A stretch of 11,223 nt of DNA from Deltaproteobacteria bacterium (GTDB lineage: Bacteria > Myxococcota > Myxococcia > Myxococcales > 40CM-4-68-19): contig VBLM01000281.1 in the NCBI GenBank assembly GCA_005879095.1, positions 1 to 11,223 on the forward strand, given 5' to 3'. Position numbers and translations under genes: made by a program. The notes under the pieces are model-generated. The model was given only the letters and a program-made list of their open reading frames with translations, had not been told where the DNA came from and ran no database searches. Of this stretch, positions 6,952 through 11,223 are shown in pieces. Numbering within the stretch: the stretch's first letter is position 1; every line of letters begins with the position of its first letter.

Positions 6952-8404
6952 GCGCCGCCAGCGAGCGGGAGTAATACTCGAGCAATTCCCGTGCGTGCGG
7001 ATGATCGCCGAGCTCGATGCGCCCGTCCTGCTGCGACAGCGCGCGGCGCTTGCACAGCCGCTCCAGCCCGATGCGGACGATCTGCTCGGCCTCCTCGCTC
7101 GCCAGCACGTCGCTCTCGACCCGCAGCAGATCGCGGTTGCGATCGAGATCGGCCTGCAGATCGGCCCGCGCCGCGCGCTGCGGATCGAATTCGCGTCCCA
7201 GGGCGGTGGGCACGGACAGCTCGTCGAGGCGCGAGCGCAGCTCGTGGACCCGCGCGGCCAGCTCGCCCTCGGTGGCTTCGCAATGCAGATCGAGCGCCGC
7301 CCGCGCCACCAGCGGAACGGGCGTGGCCGGAATCACCGACGCGATCCGCTCCATCAACTGCGCGGCGACTTCCTTCGCCACCGCCCGCCGCTGCTCGTCC
7401 GACAAGCCGGCGATGTGCGCCGACTGGGGCATGTCGCGAAACCGAACCGGATCGCCGAACGCAACCGCGACATATCCGAATCGGTGCAGCCGTCCGGTCG
7501 CCGCGCGCAACAGGTTCACCAGCACCCGCGACGGCACCACCCACAGGAGCTTGAAAGCGCCGCTCAATTTCTCGGCGGCCGTCGGCGGATTCTTGCGCCC
7601 GCGCAATTCGGCCAGCAGCGCTTCGTCCTCGAGCACGCGGTCGTAGTTGATCCCGACCGGCACGAAGTAGAGCTCGCGCTCGTCGGAAAGCTGCAGGATG
7701 CTGTCGAGCAGCCCGACTTTCGGCGACCGCAGCGCGCCGTCGCGGGTCAGGCCGCCCTCGGGAAAGATTCCCTGCGTCACGCCGCGCCGGGTGATCAGCT
7801 GCAGATAGCGGCGCAGCACGGTGTGGTAGAGCGGGTCGGGAAATCCGCGCCGCACGAAGAACCCGCCGAACGCCTTGAAGAGCGCGTCGAGCGGAAAGAC
7901 GCGCGCCCACTCGCCGACCGCGTAGCTGATGGCGACCTGCCGCGCGAGGGCCCAGCCGACCACGACATAGTCGAAGTTGCTGCGGTGGTTGATGAGGAAA
8001 ACCGCGGTCGCGTTCTCCGGCAGATCGCGCGCCGGCCGCACGATCAACGGTTTGTACACGGCGCGAATCGCGGCGCGCGCCAGCTTCATGCCGAACTGGA
8101 AATAGGCGGTCAGCGAAAAGGCCGGCACGATCTCGTCGATGTATTCTTCGACCCGCTCGCGGACGTCTCTTTCGCCTCTCTCGACCGCATCCATCATCGC
8201 GCGGGCGATCGCGCGATCGTTCAACAGTTCCTCGCGGACCAGTTCCTTGCCGCCGAACTTGAAGAGATCGACGCGCACGTCGTGATGCTCGGCGTACTGC
8301 CGCGCGCGCCGCCGCAGCGATTCGCGCGCCCGCTTCAGAAGCGCGTAGCGCAGCGCTTCGTACAACGGAATCGCGATCGCGATCGCGATCAGGACGCGCA
8401 GCAT
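6899..8404 (-). CDS. PlsB/PlsC-like glycerolipid acyltransferase (LPLAT superfamily)
   Basis: The 501-aa product has the four acyltransferase blocks: NHRSNFD (139-145, the HxxxxD catalytic pair H140/D145), GFFVRR (181-186), FPEGGLTRDG (214-223, with E216) and VPVGINYD (248-255). The spacing and the long N- and C-terminal parts resemble PlsB-type glycerol-3-phosphate acyltransferases more than the about 240-aa PlsC, though it is shorter than E. coli PlsB (about 800 aa). It probably transfers a fatty acyl group to glycerol-3-phosphate or a lysophospholipid at the inner membrane. Residues 3-14 form a hydrophobic anchor, coded partly by an ATCGCG repeat. A C-terminal helical region (about 370-490) is charged and of unknown role. 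The start is only 24 bp from the divergent hydrolase start, and no clear Shine-Dalgarno is visible. The 3' end overlaps the PHP gene by 53 bp. Confidence 0.9.
   Translation of the reverse strand: MLRVLIAIAIAIPLYEALRYALLKRARESLRRRARQYAEHHDVRVDLFKFGGKELVREELLNDRAIARAMMDAVERGERDVRERVEEYIDEIVPAFSLTAYFQFGMKLARAAIRAVYKPLIVRPARDLPENATAVFLINHRSNFDYVVVGWALARQVAISYAVGEWARVFPLDALFKAFGGFFVRRGFPDPLYHTVLRRYLQLITRRGVTQGIFPEGGLTRDGALRSPKVGLLDSILQLSDERELYFVPVGINYDRVLEDEALLAELRGRKNPPTAAEKLSGAFKLLWVVPSRVLVNLLRAATGRLHRFGYVAVAFGDPVRFRDMPQSAHIAGLSDEQRRAVAKEVAAQLMERIASVIPATPVPLVARAALDLHCEATEGELAARVHELRSRLDELSVPTALGREFDPQRAARADLQADLDRNRDLLRVESDVLASEEAEQIVRIGLERLCKRRALSQQDGRIELGDHPHARELLEYYSRSLAALTEAESRSSAPIGIRSM
8370..8390. 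repeat. ATCGCG hexanucleotide tandem repeat (3.5 copies)
   Basis: Three full ATCGCG units and a half unit lie in the acyltransferase gene and code Ile-Ala-Ile-Ala-Ile-Ala in its membrane anchor. The array contains overlapping GCGATCGC palindromes. A six-base unit keeps frame, so copy changes would only lengthen or shorten the anchor. Confidence 0.6.
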
Positions 8405-8428
8405 CGAGAAAGACTACCATTGCGCGCG

Positions 8429-9283
8429 ATGATTCTTCCGTTGAGCGCCGTCTGGCTGGCCGCGCACGGCGCGTACCGCGCCCTTGGGTTCCGCTCGCGC
8501 CTGCTGAAAGCGGGTGAGCGCAACGCGCACCTCTACGATCGGAAGGGCCAGGGGCATGCGCCACCGGTGCTGCTCGTGCACGGCATGGGCGGAAACGCGG
8601 CCGGCTTTCTTCCCATCGTGCGCGCGGTCGTGCGCGCCTCCCGCCGCGTGGTCGCGGTGGAATTGCCCGGACACGGCCGCGCGCGCCTTTCCGCCGGCGA
8701 GCCGCCCGCCTCGATGCAGGAGTGCGCGCAGGTCGTCGGCGCGGCGCTGATGGAGCTTGCCGAGCCGGCGGTGCTGATCGGCAGCTCGCTCGGCGGCGCG
8801 CTCAGCCTCTTTACGGCTTCCGCGCTGCCCGACAACGTGGTGGCCGTCATCGGCCTCAATCCCGCCGGCGCGCCTTTGATCGGTGCGGAGCGCGAGAGCG
8901 TCCTGCAGGCCTTCCGCGGCGGCAGCGCCGAGGCCGCCCTGGAGATGAACCGCCGCCTCTATCGCCGTCCGCCGCGGCTCGGCTGGCTCTTCGCGCGCGA
9001 CCTCGGCCGCCACTGGGCGTCTCCGCCGGTGCAGCAGTTCGTCGCCGAGCTGGGCAGCGACGTGCCCGGGATCGATCCGGCCATGCTCGCCGCGATCGAC
9101 AAGCCGGTCCTGATCCTGTGGGGCGAGGCCGACCGCATCCTGCCCGCGGCGAGCGTGGACTATTTCCGGCAGCACCTGCGCCGCGGCACCGTCGAGCTGG
9201 TCGAGAGCGCCGGCCACCTGCCGATGGTCGAGAGCAGCGCGCACGTCGCCGGCCGCATCGCCCGGTTTCTCGAGGAACTTTGA
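8429..9283 (+). CDS. alpha/beta hydrolase
   Basis: This is a 284-aa alpha/beta-hydrolase fold enzyme. It shows VLLVHGMGGNAAGF (47-60, oxyanion-hole HG), a nucleophile elbow GSSLGG (S120), the acid in LILWGEADRILP (D235) and the catalytic His in SAGHLPM (H263). All three triad members are present, so an active esterase, lipase or C-C hydrolase is likely, but the substrate cannot be told. The N-terminus (ILPLSAVWLAAHGAYRAL) is weakly hydrophobic and might associate with membrane. The gene is divergent from the acyltransferase with 24 bp between starts. It overlaps the next hydrolase by four bases (TTGA), so the two form an operon. The reading frame stays open far upstream, antisense to the acyltransferase, which is not coding. 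The ATG at 8429 has no strong Shine-Dalgarno. Confidence 0.9.
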   Translation: MILPLSAVWLAAHGAYRALGFRSRLLKAGERNAHLYDRKGQGHAPPVLLVHGMGGNAAGFLPIVRAVVRASRRVVAVELPGHGRARLSAGEPPASMQECAQVVGAALMELAEPAVLIGSSLGGALSLFTASALPDNVVAVIGLNPAGAPLIGAERESVLQAFRGGSAEAALEMNRRLYRRPPRLGWLFARDLGRHWASPPVQQFVAELGSDVPGIDPAMLAAIDKPVLILWGEADRILPAASVDYFRQHLRRGTVELVESAGHLPMVESSAHVAGRIARFLEEL

Positions 9284-10251
9284 CCTACCGTCCCGCGCGC
9301 TGGCTCTTCGGGCCGAATCTGATGACGATTTTCGGCCCCCTGCTCCGGCCCGGGCCGCGCGTGGAGCTTTTGCGCGAGCGGTGGGAGCTGGCCGACGGCG
9401 ATTTCGTCGACGTCGATCGCCTGCCCGGTCCTCCGAATTCGCCGCTCCTGATCGCGCTGCACGGCCTCGAGGGCAGCTCGTCCGCCCACTACATGCGCGG
9501 GCTCCTGAAGGAAGCCCGCGACCGCGGCTGGCGCGGCCTGGCGCTGAACTTCCGCGGCTGCTCGGGCGACATGAACCGGCTCTTGCGCTCGTACCATTCG
9601 GGCGAGACCGGCGACCTCGACGAGCTGGTGCAAAGAGTTCGTCGCGAAGCTGACCGGATCGCGATCGCCGGCTGCTCGCTGGGCGGCAACGTCCTCGTCA
9701 AATGGCTCGGTGAAAGACCGACCCCGCCTGAAATCAAGGCCGCCGTCGCGGTGAGCGTGCCGTTCGACCTGGCTGCCTGCGCGCGCACTCTCGACTCGCC
9801 CGGCTTCTGGCGTTGGGTCTACCGCACCCGCTTCCTGCGCACGCTGAAACGGAAGTCACTGCTCAAGCACATGAAGTTCCCGGACGCCTTCGACGCCGCA
9901 CGGGTAAGGAAAGCGCGCACCCTGTTCGACTTCGACGACGCGGTCACCGCCGCCGTGCACGGCTTCAAGGATGCACCCGACTACTACACACAGAGCTCGA
10001 GCGGGCATTTTGTACAAAACGTCCGCATCCCGCTGCTGCTCCTGTCGGCAAAGGACGATCCCTTCATCCCCGCCGAGAGCCTCCCCAAAGCCGTACCTCC
10101 AAACGTGACGCTGGAAGTGCATGAAAAGGGCGGACATTTGGGCTTCGTCGAACAGCCTCTGGGCTTCTACGCAGAGCGTCGCGCCATCGAGTTCCTCGCA
10201 GAAAAATTGGGGACACCCTTCGGGGACACCCTCCCGAGACCACAGGTTTGA
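9280..10251 (+). CDS. YheT-type alpha/beta hydrolase (COG0429-like), TTG start
   Basis: The 323-aa product matches the YheT family of alpha/beta hydrolases, which are putative esterases. The N-terminal RWLFGPNLMTIFGPLLR (7-23) corresponds to the family's W-x-NPHLQTI-type motif. Then come ELADGDFVDVDRL, LIALHGLEGSS (58-68), LNFRGCSG (89-96), the nucleophile GCSLGG (S133), SAKDDPFIP (acid D259 or D260) and KGGHLGF (H286). The first in-frame ATG (9322) would cut off the conserved N-terminal motif, so the TTG at 9280, overlapping the upstream TGA and preceded by GAGG (9272-9275), is chosen. The natural end is probably near EFLAEKL (304-310). The last 13 residues (GTPFGDTLPRPQV) and the TGA come from the repeat hairpin described separately. 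Family biochemistry is poorly defined. Confidence 0.92.
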   Translation: MTYRPARWLFGPNLMTIFGPLLRPGPRVELLRERWELADGDFVDVDRLPGPPNSPLLIALHGLEGSSSAHYMRGLLKEARDRGWRGLALNFRGCSGDMNRLLRSYHSGETGDLDELVQRVRREADRIAIAGCSLGGNVLVKWLGERPTPPEIKAAVAVSVPFDLAACARTLDSPGFWRWVYRTRFLRTLKRKSLLKHMKFPDAFDAARVRKARTLFDFDDAVTAAVHGFKDAPDYYTQSSSGHFVQNVRIPLLLLSAKDDPFIPAESLPKAVPPNVTLEVHEKGGHLGFVEQPLGFYAERRAIEFLAEKLGTPFGDTLPRPQV

Positions 10252-10290
10252 GGGTGTCCCCGAAGGGTGTCCCCGAAGGGTGTCCCCAAA
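10207..10290. repeat. GGGGACACCC repeat hairpin (REP-like), possibly also acting as terminator
   Basis: Five copies of one decamer occur: GGGGACACCC at 10209-10218 and 10222-10231, and its reverse complement at 10252-10261, 10265-10274 and 10278-10287. Within each arm the period is 13 bases (spacers TTC or GAA). Bases 10209-10233 and 10250-10274 form a perfect 25-bp inverted repeat around a 16-base loop, with a third unit left over on the right. The outer edges are TTGGGG and CCCCAAA. The YheT stop codon (10249-10251) sits at the loop edge. The unit recalls REP-type repeats scattered in bacterial genomes, but the GTAG foot typical of classic REPs is absent and no REP transposase is in view. 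The stem could stop transcription or protect mRNA ends, but no U-tract follows, so a classical intrinsic terminator is not claimed. Confidence 0.85.
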
Positions 10291-10325
10291 TAGATCCTGC
10301 CGCGGCCGCACGCGTTGAACGCGGC

Positions 10326-11223
10326 ATGCGCAAAACCTTCGCCATTGTCGCTGCTGCGCTCGCCTCGCTGGCGGCCGCCGCCATCGCCGCATTGCTCCGC
10401 CCCGTTCTCAAGCCACAAGACCCGCAGCCGCAGACGCAACGAGCCGGGGCGCTGCGGATGACCACGCAGCTCGACCACCGCTATCTCGCCGAGGCCGGCG
10501 GCGCCGCCTATCTGCAGATCGATCTCGCCGCCGACGGCGACGCCAGCCAGCGCCGCCGCGTCCCGGTCAACGCCGTCCTCATCCTCGACCGCTCCGGCTC
10601 GATGACCGGTCCCAAGATGGACCGCGCCCGCGACGCCGCCCGCGCGTTGGTGAACGCCCTGACCGGCGACGATCGTCTCGCCATCGTCGAGTTCTCCAGC
10701 GACGCCTCGGTGCTCTATCCCTCGAGCCCGTTGACCGAAGCGGCGCGCTCGCGGGCGCTGCGCGTGATCGACCTGCTCGAGCCGATGGGTGGTACCAACA
10801 TGTCGGCCGCCTTCGACCTCGCCTCTCCCGAGCTCGCGCGAGGTCACGCCGGCGGCCGCGTCGACAAGGTCTTCCTCGCCTCCGACGGCCAGGCCAACGA
10901 AGGCATCTCCGACCGCGCCGGCCTCCTCAGACTCGCCCAGCGCGACTTCGCCGGCGCCACGCTCTCCACCTTCGGCATGGGCGAGGACTACGACGAGGAT
11001 TTGATGACGGCCTTCGCCTCGCAGAACGGCGGCCGCGCGCGGTACATCGCCTCCCCCGACGTGCTGCCCGGCGCGTTCCGCGACGAGCTGAGCCGCGCCG
11101 CCACCGAAGTCGCGCGCAACGTGCGCGTCCGCATCAAGCCGATCGGCGGCACGAACGTCGACCGTGTCCTCGGTTACGATTCCGACGGCGGCTGGGTCCG
11201 GCTGCCCGACTTCGCCGCAGGTG
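10326..11223 (+). CDS. von Willebrand factor A domain protein, exported (partial, runs off the window)
   Basis: The frame runs to the window end without a stop; 299 codons are seen. Residues 4-24 form a hydrophobic signal or anchor (TFAIVAAALASLAAAAIAALL), followed by a Pro/Gln linker. The VWA domain spans about 80-255, with a complete MIDAS metal site: D88-R-S90-G-S92 in LILDRSGSM, T157 in GGTNMS, and D187 in ASDGQAN. GDDRLAIVEFSSDA and STFGMGEDYDEDLMTAFA are well conserved in such proteins. A beta-rich region begins near 265. VWA proteins bind partners through the metal site; this one probably acts in the periplasm or at the envelope, partner unknown. It starts 74 bp after the YheT stop, past the hairpin, so it may be transcribed separately. 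No clear Shine-Dalgarno precedes the ATG. Confidence 0.88.
   Translation, partial: MRKTFAIVAAALASLAAAAIAALLRPVLKPQDPQPQTQRAGALRMTTQLDHRYLAEAGGAAYLQIDLAADGDASQRRRVPVNAVLILDRSGSMTGPKMDRARDAARALVNALTGDDRLAIVEFSSDASVLYPSSPLTEAARSRALRVIDLLEPMGGTNMSAAFDLASPELARGHAGGRVDKVFLASDGQANEGISDRAGLLRLAQRDFAGATLSTFGMGEDYDEDLMTAFASQNGGRARYIASPDVLPGAFRDELSRAATEVARNVRVRIKPIGGTNVDRVLGYDSDGGWVRLPDFAAG

Noticed and set aside
6995..8428. Open plus-strand frame leading in frame into the first alpha/beta hydrolase
   Set aside because: It is antisense to the acyltransferase, whose four motifs are clear, and the translated sequence has no recognisable protein character before the ATG at 8429.
10207..10290. CRISPR array or classical rho-independent terminator
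   Set aside because: The units are too short and in opposite orientations for CRISPR, and no run of T follows the stem on either side.

Overview
The window is GC-rich DNA, almost fully coding, of the kind found in Myxococcota (old Deltaproteobacteria) or a close soil relative. This rests on three things: strong G/C bias at third codon positions, an Asp/Ala/Gly-rich linker after a secretion signal, and a Pro-rich tail with Gly-Cys plus a hydrophobic run that resembles a MYXO-CTERM sorting signal. No rRNA, tRNA, CRISPR array, transposase gene or recognisable defence system was seen.

Layout. (1) 1-417: two small genes on the minus strand, a 70-aa hydrophilic protein and a 49-aa DUF3309-like membrane peptide, coupled by TGATG. 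(2) 622-1263: a plus-strand PilZ-domain (c-di-GMP receptor type) protein with a candidate sigma-54 promoter in front. It converges on glgX, and the two genes share one CTAG that gives both stop codons. (3) 5356 back to 1260: a minus-strand run of SDR oxidoreductase, putative lipoprotein, DedA-family membrane protein and GlgX glycogen debranching enzyme. The first three are joined by TGATG overlaps, and DedA to GlgX is 25 bp. (4) 5411-6951: a secreted PHP-domain metallophosphoesterase whose reading frame is broken by an apparent one-base loss near 6244. (5) 6899-8404, minus: a PlsB/PlsC-like acyltransferase whose 3' end overlaps that of the PHP gene by 53 bp. (6) 8429-10251, plus: two alpha/beta hydrolases in tandem, the second of the YheT type with a TTG start. 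(7) 10207-10290: a compact hairpin built of five copies of GGGGACACCC, which supplies the last codons and stop of the YheT gene. (8) 10326 to the end: a secreted or anchored von Willebrand A protein, cut by the window edge.

Together the genes suggest envelope and lipid housekeeping (acyltransferase, hydrolases, DedA, SDR) plus glycogen breakdown and c-di-GMP sensing, rather than one dedicated new system. The points most worth a second look are the repeat hairpin, the frameshift that removes the last PHP metal-ligand motif, and the lipoprotein/DedA junction. At that junction both the tail of one protein and the head of the next look clipped, as though a short segment had been deleted.
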